In this document: positions 12,515 to 23,316 of the stretch, piece after piece
How positions within the stretch are numbered: position 1 is the first letter of the stretch
How the letters are laid out: each line of letters starts with the position of its first letter
Assembly: GCA_014529385.2 (NCBI GenBank)
Contig: CM043958.1
Location: 141,092,234 to 141,156,233 of the forward strand
Length of the DNA: 64,000 nucleotides
From: Adiantum capillus-veneris
Taxonomy: Eukaryota; Streptophyta; Polypodiopsida; Polypodiales; Pteridaceae
Reading direction: 5' to 3'
The notes under the pieces: generated by a model
What the model was told of the DNA's origin: nothing
Databases searched by the model: none
Seen by the model: the letters and a program-made list of their open reading frames with translations, nothing else
Translations under genes and position numbers: made by a program

Positions 12515-12861
12515 AGGTTACGTCCTCCCGAGCTTAGTCGCCAGCTGCTCTAGCACACGCCTGCTCACTTTCTCCGATTACAGTGAGGTTTGGCAAGCGT
12601 TCGTAGGTCAACAAAAATTTCGAGAAACCTCGTAGAGCTTAGTATGCTCAGATTTTTTATTCGGGCTCATTTCGGGCTCTGTTTCCACTATAGGTAGGTC
12701 TGCACATGCTATTTCGTCATTTTGTGCAGAATTTTTTCAGTGCCATTTTCTGCATAATAGGTGCCTTACAGGCTTCTACGGTTTGTGCTATATAGCATGT
12801 GTTGTTCCCGCTTCATTTCTCCTCTTTTTGGGCAGTTTTCACATCAGATTCAACATTCACC

Positions 12862-13914
12862 ATGGCTGAGAACAACACATATGAGTTCAAGATGTTTGCT
12901 GCTGAGGACAGGTTGGATGGGGACAATTACCCTATGTGGGCTTACATGATGCAACATGGTCTTGTGCCAAAGGGCGTCTAGAATATTGTGCACGGCATTG
13001 ATGTACGTCCTAGTTCTGAGGATGCAGGCTATGTTGAGAATGTTGCAGGTTTTGCTGCAAGGATTGCTATTATTAGAGTTGTTTTGCCTACGGCAGAACA
13101 ATCTCGTTGGGATGTAAAGGATGCTCAGGCTCATGCATTGATTGTGTTGTCTGTGAAGTGCACCATTGTTCCTCACATTCGTTCAAAATCTGCAAAACAG
13201 GCTTGGGATATATTGGCTGGTCTTTATGCAAGTCGCAATGAGGCTAAAATTGCTTTGTTGCATAAAGAGCTGGAGTCGAAGATTATACACGAGGAAGATG
13301 ATATGGACACTTTCCTTGTTGGTGTCAAGGATATCAATGAGCAACTTATTTCTGCAGGTGAAGTCATTTCAGACAGTTTCCTTGTGCAGATTGTTCTTGA
13401 TGCCTTACCAAATTCCTGTCAGACTTTTGCTAGTACTTGGAGACTAATGACCCAAGGAAATCCTAAAGTTGTCAAGTTTGATGCATTATGCACATTGTTG
13501 TTTCAAGAGTCACTTTCCAAAAAAACAGGACTAGGAAGCGAGTTGAACAGGCTTTTATTTCTTCTCAAAGAAAGGGCGGTAACGACAATGCAGCCACTTC
13601 TTATGGTTCTACTGCGAGCGCCAAAACTTATGTTCCTAATTCTTCTGCTGGCAGAAATTTGTCTGTAAATTCTGGTGATAAGGGAAAAAAGAAGATGCGT
13701 TGCCATTATTGTAAAGCTAATGATCACTTGATCAAGCAGTGTCCTCAGTTGAAGGCCAAAGAGGCTAAGAAGAAAGAGGGTGGTTCCACTGCAAATGTTG
13801 TTTTCACCACAAATGCAGCCATTGTTGAATCTTCTGTAAAAGGAGACTCTAATGCTGATGTTGATGCAGAATGGGCTTTTAGCGCAGAGTGCACTTACAA
13901 TCCTACTCCATGAT
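12862..13914 (+). pseudogene. copia Gag region of the nested element, with stop and frameshift
   Basis: The start MAENNTYEFKMF is taken at 12,862. A TAG at 12,979-12,981 follows VPKGV; the same stop is present in the older copy at this position, so it predates their split or arose in both. The frame then continues (NIVHGIDVRPSS, QAWDILAGLYASRNEAK, ELESKIIHEEDDMDTFL), typical of the UBN2/DUF4219-like copia Gag. A frameshift occurs at the run of seven A near 13,519-13,525, after ESLSKK. The zinc knuckle CHYCKANDHLIKQC (CX2CX4HX4C) is in the new frame, which ends with NPTP at 13,913. Confidence 0.9.
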
Positions 13915-16900
13915 GCATGCTTGTCAGTTGTTTGCTGCAGATTCACGTGTGTGGTATTTCGATAGTGGTGCTACAAAGCACATTACCTCATGTCGTGAAT
14001 TGTTCACCTCTCTTGTCCCTCATGGGAATTCACTCACTTGTGCCAACAATTCCTCTTATCCGGTTCAGGGAGTTGGAAAGATTGTGCTTACTACTGCAAA
14101 TGGCAGTTCTTTCACACTTGTTGATGCACTTTATCAAGAAGAATCTTTTGTTTGTATCTGCACTTGCTAGACTTGGACTTGTAGTCAAATTTGTGGATGA
14201 CAGATGTACAGTTCATGATCTCAGTTTTGGTAATGAAATTATTGCATCTGGGCTTTTGTGTCGTGGGTTGTATAAGCTCACTTTGTATGACAAGTGTGGA
14301 CAAAATTTTGCAAATGCAGTTGCAGATTCAAGGGCTATTTCAGATGCAAAACTTTGGCATGCACATTTTGGTCATCTGAATTCTGCCAGTTTGCTGTGTT
14401 TGCAAAAATTTGATATGGTTGCTTCTTTGCCACCTCTTGAAGCACCTATCAAACATGTTTGTGAAGGATGTATTTTGAGTAAGATGCAGCGTTCTAAGTT
14501 TCCAAAGGATGGTTCAGTTCGGGCCACATGCAGGTTGTAGCTTGTGCATAGTGATGTTTGTGGGCCCATGCAAACTCCGTCCTTGGGCAATTTCCTTTAC
14601 CTCGTCACTTTCATTGATGATTACTCCAGGCATGCATGGATATTTCCGCTTAAAGCAAAGTCCGAAGTTTTTATGTGCTTCAAACAATTTCTGGCTATGG
14701 ACTGAAAATGTCTCGAAATGTACTATGGGCACCCTCCGTTCCTATCGAGGGGGGGGGGAATATATGTCTCATGAATTCAATGCATTTATGGCTAGTCGTG
14801 GGATAAAACACCAATGTACAGTGCCTTATACACCTCTGCAAAATGGTGTTGCTGAGAGGAAAAACAGGTCACTTATGGAAATGGCATGATGTATGGTCAA
14901 AAGTCAAGCTTTGCCGCATTCTTTTTGGCTTGAGGCCATCATGTGTGCCACTTATGCACTAAGCACGTGTCCTACGAAAGATTTGCAGTCTATTACTTTT
15001 ATGAAGCATGGCATGATAGAAAGCCTTCTTCTATTGAGCACATGCGTGTTTTTGGCTGTTTGACATATGCTTTGGTGCCACAAACACAACACAAAAAATT
15101 AGATGATAAGGCTGTCAAATGTACTTTTGTTGGTTATAGTGCTGAAAGCAAAGGTTACAGGTTGTATCATCCGCAAAAAGAACGTATTCTAGTTTCACGG
15201 GATGTAGTGTTTGTGGAAGATTCTGTTCGGCCCTTGTTGTCATGTACTCAAGACAGTAATGTAAGCTCACAAGACATTTATGACACCTTGTTGCCTCTTT
15301 TCAGTGGTGGAAATACGAATGTAAGTTCCAATGAGGCAAATGTACAGCCTATGGGGGTTTGTGAAAATGTTACGGATCAGTCTATTACTGATGCAGATGT
15401 ACATGATGTACTTGATGAGGAAAGGACTGAAAATGAGCATGCTAGAGGTATGCCAAAATGGTTGGTGCACACTTTGCGTGACAGTAAATTGGATGCACCT
15501 TTGTCTATTCGTACTCATTCAGGCTCTCGCCATGCATCTTATGCATCAGATTGTCATGCTTTGGCTGTGTCTAGCTTACATGATGTTGAGGAACCTCTGT
15601 CTTTTGATGAAGCACAGAATTCAGAAAATTGGATGGTTGCCATGCAATCCGAATATGATGCACTTATAGAAAATGACACATGGACTTTATGTGATTTGCC
15701 TCCTGGCAAAAAGGACATTGGTACAAAGTGGGTTTACAAGTTGAAACGCAAGTCAGATGGTGAGATTAATCACCATAAGGCTTGACTTGTTGCAAAGGGT
15801 TATGCACAACAAAAAGGCATAGATTATGAAGAGACCTTTGCTCCCACTTGTCGTATGACTATTGTGCATTTTCTATGTGCATTAGCAGCTCATTTTGGTT
15901 GGGATGTACATCAATCAGACATTATTACTGCTTTCTTGAATGGTGACATATTTGAGGAAGTTTATGTAATGCAGCTTCGCGGTTTTCTCAAGAAAGGACA
16001 AGAAGATAAAGTGTGCAAATGTAACAAGGCTTTGTATGGGTTGAAGAAATCTCCTCGTGCTTGGTATGAGAAAGCTGACACTCATTTGGTCAAACAAGGC
16101 TTTCGTAACATTCCAACAGAAAGCACATTGTATGTAAAGCGTGAGGGTGATGTACTTCTCATTGTGGTTCTTTATGTAGATGATTTGTTGATCACTGGAC
16201 CAAATGAGAGACATATTGCTGAATTTAAGGCTGGTTTGAATGCTACTTTCAAGATGAAAGATTTGGGGTCGTTGCATCATTATTTGGGCATACAGTTTAA
16301 GCAGTGTGATGGTGGTATTTCCTTGTGTTAGAAAAGTTACATAGAGACATTGCTATGTATGTTTGGACTTGAGGATTGCAAACCTATTGCCACTCCCATG
16401 GAAACAGGTTTGAAGTTGAGTCTACATGATGCTGGCAATCCTGCTGATGTCACTCTTTACCAAACTACTCTTGGATGCCTCATTTATGTATACAACACGA
16501 GGCCAAATATTCAGTTTTTAGTCTCACAGGTCAGCAGATTTATGCATAGCCCAGGGTCTAAGCATTGGCAGGCTGTCAAGAGGATTTTTCACTACCTGAG
16601 TGGCACTTTATATCTTGGCTTGTTTTATCCCAAGGGGGGATCATTGCCGCCAGATTTACATGCTTTTTCGGACTTAGATTGGGTTGGTTGTTTTGACACG
16701 CGAGTGTCCACAAGTGGTTTTTCTTTCATGCTTGGCAGTTCATGTATATCACGGTTGAGCAAGAAGCAACCTACTATGGCCACTTCGAGTTGTGAGGCTG
16801 AGTACAGGGCAGTCTTCACAGCTACGGTTGAGTGTGTATGGCTCAGACGCCTTATGGCTGATTTGGGTGTTGGACAGGACACTGCCAATACTATCTACAC

Positions 16901-17082
16901 TGACAATTAGAGCGCATTGGCAGTTGCAAGGAACCCAGTTTTTCATGCTCTCACAAAGCACATTGAAGTGCATTACCACTATGTCAGGGAGAGGCTCTCA
17001 GTAGGAGAGATCAGCTTGGCTTATGCGCCAACACAGGACAACCTTGTAGATCTTTTCACAAAGGCATTGTCTCGTGAGAAGT
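13915..17082 (+). pseudogene. copia Pol region: protease, integrase, reverse transcriptase, RNase H
   Basis: The protease motif is VWYFDSGATKHITS. A frameshift leads into the pre-integrase domain (LWHAHFGHLNSASL, then CEGCILSKMQRSKFP). Integrase has VTFIDDYSRHAWIF, a second block near 14,750 (RGGGEYMSHEF) damaged by a G run, and PYTPLQNGVAERKNRS. RT includes WVYKLKRKSDGEINHHKA, stop, LVAKGYAQQKGIDYEETFAP, and the active site LYVDDLLITG. RNase H has the SDLDWVGC, SSCEAEYRA and YTDN motifs. In-frame stops at 14,887, 15,783, 16,329 and 16,908 sit where the family has R, R, Q and Q, so most look like C-to-T changes (CGA to TGA, CAG to TAG). The end is LVDLFTKALSREK near 17,082. Confidence 0.93.
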
Positions 17083-17181
17083 GAGAAGCTTTCCGCAAAG
17101 CTTTGGGCTTACTCCCCTTTGTGGACTGATCATGTCCCCAGGGCATGGCACTTCCCTTTACTCATGTTCCAGCTCTCGTTC

Positions 17182-17300
17182 ATCGCATCACTCAAGGGGG
17201 GATTTGTTACCATATACATTTGGTAGTAATGTGTGTGAACACATTACATATACATGTTAGTACATGTTACCATGTACATCGCATCACTCCAGGGGGGATT
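17182..17300 (+). repeat. Duplicated purine tract and first bases of the LTR, upstream of the true 3' LTR
   Basis: The sequence from CATCGCATCACTC through the G-tract and TTTGTTACCATATACAT to GTGTGAACACA occurs at about 17,182-17,245 and again from 17,278 into the 3' LTR. The element therefore carries a second, truncated LTR start about 96 bp before the real one. Confidence 0.85.
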
Positions 17301-17527
17301 TGTTACCATATACATGTGGTAGTAATGTGTGTGAACACACTAGGACCGTCGGGGCATTTTTTCCCTCTTTAGGAGGTTTTTTCCCCCGTGCATTGTATAT
17401 ACGCCCATCACTCTATGGCTATCTAACTTTCCATTGCACACTAAGTAACACACTCTCTATTGTGTGCCTTGAGCTTCCTTCATATTGTCCAATCTGTGTG
17501 TGTTTCTCTGCAACCCTAATTCCAACA
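17301..17527 (+). repeat. 3' LTR of nested copia element
   Basis: It starts TGTTACCATATAC after the tract GGGGGGATT and ends ATTCCAACA. It is followed by CCGAG, the right-hand copy of the target duplication. Confidence 0.95.
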
Positions 17528-18207
17528 CCGAGTACTAGCAAAAGTCTGGTAAGAATCTGGCAAGGCATGAAGAACAGTCTGTACAAGGGAACTATGTAAA
17601 ATGACTTCACCTGCAGAAATAAGTTGTTCATTGATATCCTTGACACTAGCAAGGAAAGTGTCCATATCATCTTCCTCATGCATAATCTTCGACTCCAACT
17701 CTTTACGCAACAATGCAATTTTTGCCTCATTTGCGATTTGCATGAAGACCAGCCAGAATGTCCCAAGCCTGTTTTGCAGATTTCACTGAACGAGTGTGAG
17801 GAGTAATAGTGCGCTTCACATGAAACAAAATCAATGCATGAGCCTGCACATATTTTACATCCCAACGAGCTTGTTCTACTGTAGGCAAAACAACTCTAAC
17901 AGCAGCAATCCTTGCAGCAAGACCTGCAACATCCTCAACATCGCCTACATCCTCAGAACCAAGATGTACATCAATGCCCTGCACAATATTCTAGACACCC
18001 TTTGACACAAGAACATGTTGCATCATGTAAGTCCACATAGGGTAATTGTCCCCATCCAATCTGTTCTCGACAGCAAACATCTTGAACACATCTGTGTTGT
18101 TGTGGGCCATGGTGAATGCCTGCACCTGATGTGAAAGCTGCCCAAAAAGAGGAGAAACAAAATGGGAACAACATGTGCTATATAGCACAAACCGTAGAAG
18201 ACTGTAA
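17528..18207 (-). pseudogene. Old Ty1/copia copy, part 1: start of Gag
   Basis: The minus strand from the ATG at 18,110 reads MAHNNTDVFKMFAVENRLDG, closely matching the Gag start of the nested copy, and runs to the insertion point inside the codons for TFASTRxW. It has the same TAG after the SKGV sequence as the nested copy, plus a frameshift in the middle. Homology to the nested copy's leader extends to about 18,207 and then stops abruptly, so the LTR of this copy is missing here. Confidence 0.9.
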
Positions 18208-18470
18208 ACACCGTCGGGAACTATAGTCTTAATAATGGAGTCTCTCGGGGCTTGCCTTTGGCTTAACCATTATTGAGCTACTAGCAAGCTCAACAAGAAC
18301 CATAATCAACTGAGAAATGTTAGACCCTCTCCACTAGTCTTTGCAATCAACAGTCTCTAAACCATGGGTGTGACTACTTAAGAACAATTTCAAAGGTAAA
18401 GAAGAGTAGCGACTAAGGTTTTTGAGGGTACCAAAGCACAAAGTAATTTTATACATAAGTTTAATTAGCA

Positions 18471-21400
18471 TGGCTAAAAATAATCAAGAAAGTAGAATGA
18501 ATATTGACAGCTTTGATTTTACACATGAAGGTGCTAATGATGATGTGTGCATGTTCGTTAATTATCTTGTTACTAGGTTGCAACAAGCTATGGGCAACCC
18601 TGCTTTGCAAGCCAAAGTTACTCAACAACTTCGTGCTTATGGGATTTTCCTTCCTCTCCAAGAGGAGAGAGAGCTTAGGAAGCCTCTTGATGATACTTCC
18701 AAAAGAAGACTCATAAGAGAGCAGGAATGTAAAGAATGAAAAATAAGTGAATCATTAAGTTCCTCTAAAGATGTGGCTCCATGAAGACGGTGGTCTAGAC
18801 GATCGTCAACTCCTCCCTAGAGAAAACGGTCAACCCATAGTCCTTCTCCTCGTCACTCCGAAAGGGAAGAGAGGAAACAAAAGAAGAAAAAGGCAAGAAA
18901 CAGGTACCCTCTTCTCCTTGTTCTTTACCTTCCCCCTTTTCTAACGAAAGCAGTGATTATTCTCCTAGAGAATACAAGAGGAGAGGACATCGCAAATCCT
19001 ACCCTACTTGGAGAAGGTCCCAAAAGATTAAGAAGTTCAAAGAGGGAGGAAAGAGTATCTCTTTTCTTACCTACGATGGCACCTTTGGTGCTACTGACAA
19101 AGTATTGGCCTTCATCCAACAATCCGACGCGGCCTTTGGAGACGAGGGATTCACAGAGTCCTCCAAGTAGCTATGCACTTCTAGAAATCTGCTCGTCAAT
19201 GGTGGGCTAGCCTTCATAGCAACGACGAAGCCCCAAAGACATGGAAAACTCTACGAGTCTCCATCGCGAAGCAATTCCTTGCAAGCGATGGAAAGGACAA
19301 AGTTCTTACTGAATGATGGAGTTTGAAGTTGCTCTCCAATGAATTTATCCACAAATATGTGGACAAGTTTTGAGATTTACATCTCAAGGCTACTGTCTTT
19401 CAAAAGATAGACTTTGTCGAGCAAAAGCAACAATTCTTTCCGCGATTACCTGAAGAAATGGCCGAGTATGTCAACTCCCAATGGCCTCGTTCTATCATTG
19501 AAGTAATCCACCACACTATGGTTGCTTCGCGCATCAATTTCCAACAAGAGGCTAAAAGGAATGCCAAGCTCATGGAAAACAAAGATAAAAATGAAGCAAA
19601 GGGGAAGAACAATGTCCAAAACTCTTCCCAAGGCAATTCCAACAACAACAACAACAACAACAATCGGTCCAAGGAGAAGGGAGTTTACAAGGTAAAAATA
19701 AACTCTCTCCTCAAGAGCTAGAAACTTTTCGTAAGGACCACAAATTATTTAAGTGTGGGGAGCAAGGATATGGCTATCTTTCTTGCCCCAAAAGAAATGC
19801 CCACAATGAGACTCCCAGAGCTTCCACGATCGAAGCTCCAAAAGAGGATGCTCATTGCAAAGGATCACCTCTCTCCTATGCTTGGGGGAAGGTAAGGGTG
19901 CATGATGCCTTCATCCTGTTTGACCTTGGCTATACTCACAATTTCATATCAATGGAGTTGGCCACCAAGTTAGGCATTCAAGCTCATGAGATGGGAGATG
20001 TTGTTGTAGTCGATGGAGCCTTCAAGGGACAAGAAGCCATGGTTACTCCCTTGATTGGGAAATTGAGGGCTATTAATGTAAAGTTTCCTAAAAGAAGGTT
20101 GTATTTCAAGTACAGGGAAAAGAACATGTACATATATGCGAATGAGCTTGTTCATACATACTCCTTGTAAATTCTCCTGATTTTGACAAATCAATGAAAA
20201 GATCAGTTTCTGCATACATGATTTTATCAAACAATCCATAAAAGGTCCTAATGTTTTATCAAATGAAAATGGTAAGAATCAAGAAGAGTCAAACTTGTCT
20301 ACTTTTCTAAATGGATTCCAAGATGTTTTTATCGATGATATCCCTATGGAGTTACCTCCAAAACGAGGGGACGATGACCATCAAATTGAGCTCCTACCAG
20401 GAAGCTCACCACCTAACAAGCTTCCTTATCGAGTTTCCAAGATCAACAAGAGGAGATCATGAGGCAAGTACAAGAATTGGTAGACAAAGGAATGGTGAGG
20501 CCTAGATCCTCTCCCTTTTGTTCTCCAGTCCTTTTAGTGCAAAAGAAAGATGATACATACCGCATGTGTGTGGACTATCGAGCGCTAAACCATATCACTA
20601 TCAAAATTAGATTTCCCGTACCGTGGGTAGAAGATCTGTTTGATAAGCTAAAAGGTTTGACCTACTTCAGTAGGATTGACCTTAGAAGTGGTTATCATCA
20701 AAGAAGGATATCGAATGAAGATATTGTAAAGACCGCATTTCGTAGAACGTTTGGTCTTTAAGAATATCTAGTCATGCCTTTTGGCTTGACTAATTCACTG
20801 GCCACATTCAATTGTTTAATGGAGAAAATTTTTAGACCCCACTGCAAATTTACTGGAGTTTTCTTTGATGATATCATCATCTACTCCAAATCTTTGGAGG
20901 AGTACAAGCAACATCTCCAAGTGATTTTTCAAGCTTTGAGGGAGAACAAGCTTTTTATCAATCAAAAGAAGAGTGAATTTTTCCTTCAAGAGATTCAATA
21001 CTTAGGTCATATTATCTCTCAGGATGGTATCCGTATGGATCCATCTAAGTTAGAGGTGATAAAGGCATGGCATAATGCATGGTAAGCATAATCAAGTGGT
21101 CGATGCACTTTCACGATGAGCAAGAGTCTATGTAGTGTCTATAGCTCACAATGATCTATCTTCTATGATAGAGGAGTATACTATTGACCCTGACTTTAAA
21201 GACATAATGTCAGCCCTTGCATTGGTGAAGAAAAAAGAACTATTCACCTTGCAGGGTGGTTATCTTCTCCATGAAAATAGGCTATGTGTTACTAACTCCC
21301 TTCGCGAGAAAGTCATGTATGAATCCCATGCTCCTCCCTATGCGGGGCATAGAGGTATTCAACCTACTCTTTGAGGAGTAGACATACTTCTATGGGCCTA

Positions 21401-22560
21401 CCTTGAAAGTAGACATACAAGAGTATATTACAAAATGTGTGGTATACCAAAAGACCAAGTATGATAGAGGGACGCAACCTGGATGACTCCAACCATTGCC
21501 AATCCCTAACTCACCATGGGACAGTATATCCATGGATTTAATCTTTGGATTACCCAAGTCTATCCATAAGAATACGAAAATATGGACAATAGTCCATAGG
21601 TTTAGCAAGCAAGCACACTTTATTCCTATCAAAAGAACTATTAAGGAACACCAAATGGCAACCCTCTTCATATCTCAGATTTTCAAAGACCATGGATTAC
21701 CAACATCCATCGTGTCAAATACATATCCTAGAATGACCATTAATTTTTGGATAGGTCTCTTCAAATCTATGTACAAGATTTAATATCACCCACAAACGGA
21801 TGGCCAAAGTGAGATAGCCAATCTTATGATTCTCGATCTACTAAAGACTTATGTTACAGAAGTAGATCAACGCTAACAATGGGAGAAGTACTTACCCCCT
21901 GTAGAGAATGTGTTTTATAATACTGTCCATACTACTACGAAAAAGGCACCTTTTGAGATCATAAAGGGAAGACTAAAAAGTCCCTTGCTACTTAAAGTAA
22001 ATGGGAAGATCTTCGTTGTCGATGAGTATAGCCGTGACCTACAAGAATCTTTCCCAAAGATTAAGGAGGCTATATCCATCTCTCAACAAAGGCAAAAAGA
22101 TGCTATTGATAACCACCCTTCGCGTTCAAAGAAAATGATTGGGTCTTGCTCAAGTTTCCCAAGGTTCGATTGAGGCAAACAACGGGCAAAATCCCTACGG
22201 ACCATCAAAAGTATTATGCTAAACTAGCAAAAAGATACTATGGTCCTTTTCAAATCTTGAAGCCAATCAATGACATGGATTATCAACTCAAGTTGCCCAA
22301 CCATTGGCTCATGCACAATGATTTTTATGTGAGCCTACCTAAGCCCTACAAAGGAGAGCCACCAAGAGAACCAATTATTGAAGAGCCCCCAGAAATCGAA
22401 GACCAAGAAGAGGTGCTACAACCCGAAGCTATCCTTTCGCATGAGCCCAAGGTACTATGACATGATAAGATTATCCGACGGTATCTTATTAGGTTCAAAA
22501 TTATCCTTTTGAAGATGCTAGATGGATGCAAGAATACAACTTAAGGATAGTATGAACCTT
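18471..22560 (+). pseudogene. Ty3/gypsy chromovirus-like polyprotein, heavily mutated, RNase H deleted
   Basis: Gag begins near the ATG at 18,471 (MAKNNQESRMNIDSFDF). It is broken by many stops, and a degenerate knuckle (FKCGEQGYGYLSC) is at about 19,755. The protease has LFDLGYTHNFIS, with L in place of the usual S/T. RT runs from 20,459 (FCSPVLLVQKKDDTYRMCVDY) to FFDDIIIYSKS. After VIKAWHNAW near 21,080 the sequence jumps to GKHNQVVDALSR, so RNase H is gone. The H2C2 zinc region (YESHAPPYAGHRG, then YYKMC) and integrase (SMDLIFGLPKS, VSNTYPRM, HPQTDGQSE) follow. VSNTYPRM lacks the second catalytic Asp of the usual VSDRDPRF-type motif. The C terminus (AILSHEPKVL, stop, KIIRRYLIRFKNYPFEDARWM) resembles the chromodomain that targets chromoviruses to heterochromatin. 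Confidence 0.87.
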
Positions 22561-22952
22561 GTCAATGCTTACAATGCTACATTAGAGTAAGCATTTTAAT
22601 GTACATGTTTCTTTTAAATGATCAATGTTTTTGTTTTATAAGACTAATTTTCTTTTTATTGTACACAGATCTAAGTAGTATGGATGCTTAGAATCATGTT
22701 TGTGTTGACGACGTCTCTCAAACACCAAGTAGAAATTGTCACTCTACTTTTGAACTATGATATGGACTAAAGAGCAAACATGCTTGCTGCAGCTAAGTCT
22801 CCCAAGCCCCAAATGGATTAGTCATCCATCTTGGAATGATGTTGTAGGGTCAAAAGGGATCCTCTACCCGCTAAGAAACTCTGAATAATGACTAATACTT
22901 TACCTTCTCTACCTCATACTCGAGGACGACTATGATTTCAAGAGAGAGGTAA

Positions 22953-23047
22953 TGTCATAAAATCTAATATCTAACTAACCCAAATGATTTTCTCATATTA
23001 AACTGATCATTTAATGTGAGAGAATAATCGAGAACAAGAGTTAGAAT
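22953..23047 (+). repeat. Probable start of the chromovirus 3' LTR, interrupted by a copia-like insertion
   Basis: A purine-rich AAGAGAGAGG precedes TGTCATAAAATC at 22,953, placed where a 3' LTR should begin after the polyprotein. The segment is split at 23,047 by the next element and would resume at 26,772. No matching 5' LTR is seen near 18.2-18.4 kb, so this is an inference from position. Confidence 0.5.
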
Positions 23048-23237
23048 TGAAGGGGGTCGGAGAGCACCACAGACGGAGAGTGAGAGAGAGAAGGAGACAC
23101 ACGACACACAGATATGGGTGGGGAGACTCAATGAGTGAGCAGCCCCCTATACACTTATGCTATGTATAAGGTATACAAGTCAGTGGGCGCCCAGACTCTA
23201 GACGGCCAGGCAAGGCACAGGCGCCTATACCCCAACA
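23048..23237 (-). repeat. 3' LTR of compact copia-like element
   Basis: On the minus strand it starts TGTTGGGGTATAGGCGCC and ends in CTTCA. It matches the right-hand LTR except for about nine bases. Confidence 0.94.
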
Positions 23238-23316
23238 ACCTCCCACTTAAAGGCGACTATGCCTTTAAGCAAGAGAACCTAGTCTAAAGACTACAAAAGG
23301 TGAGAGAAAACTTCTC

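Larger units (their letters stand above)
12274..17527 (+). mobile_element. Complete Ty1/copia LTR retrotransposon, nested in an older copy of its own family
   Basis: Two 227-bp LTRs bound the element (12,274-12,500 and 17,301-17,527). A primer-binding site follows the 5' LTR and a purine tract (GGGGGGA) precedes the 3' LTR. The flanking 5 bp are CCAAG at 12,269-12,273 and CCGAG at 17,528-17,532, a target duplication with one change. The LTRs differ at about twelve positions by eye, so the insertion is not recent. The internal region has all copia domains in the order Gag, protease, integrase, RT, RNase H, with several stops and frameshifts. It is unlikely to be autonomous now. Confidence 0.95.
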
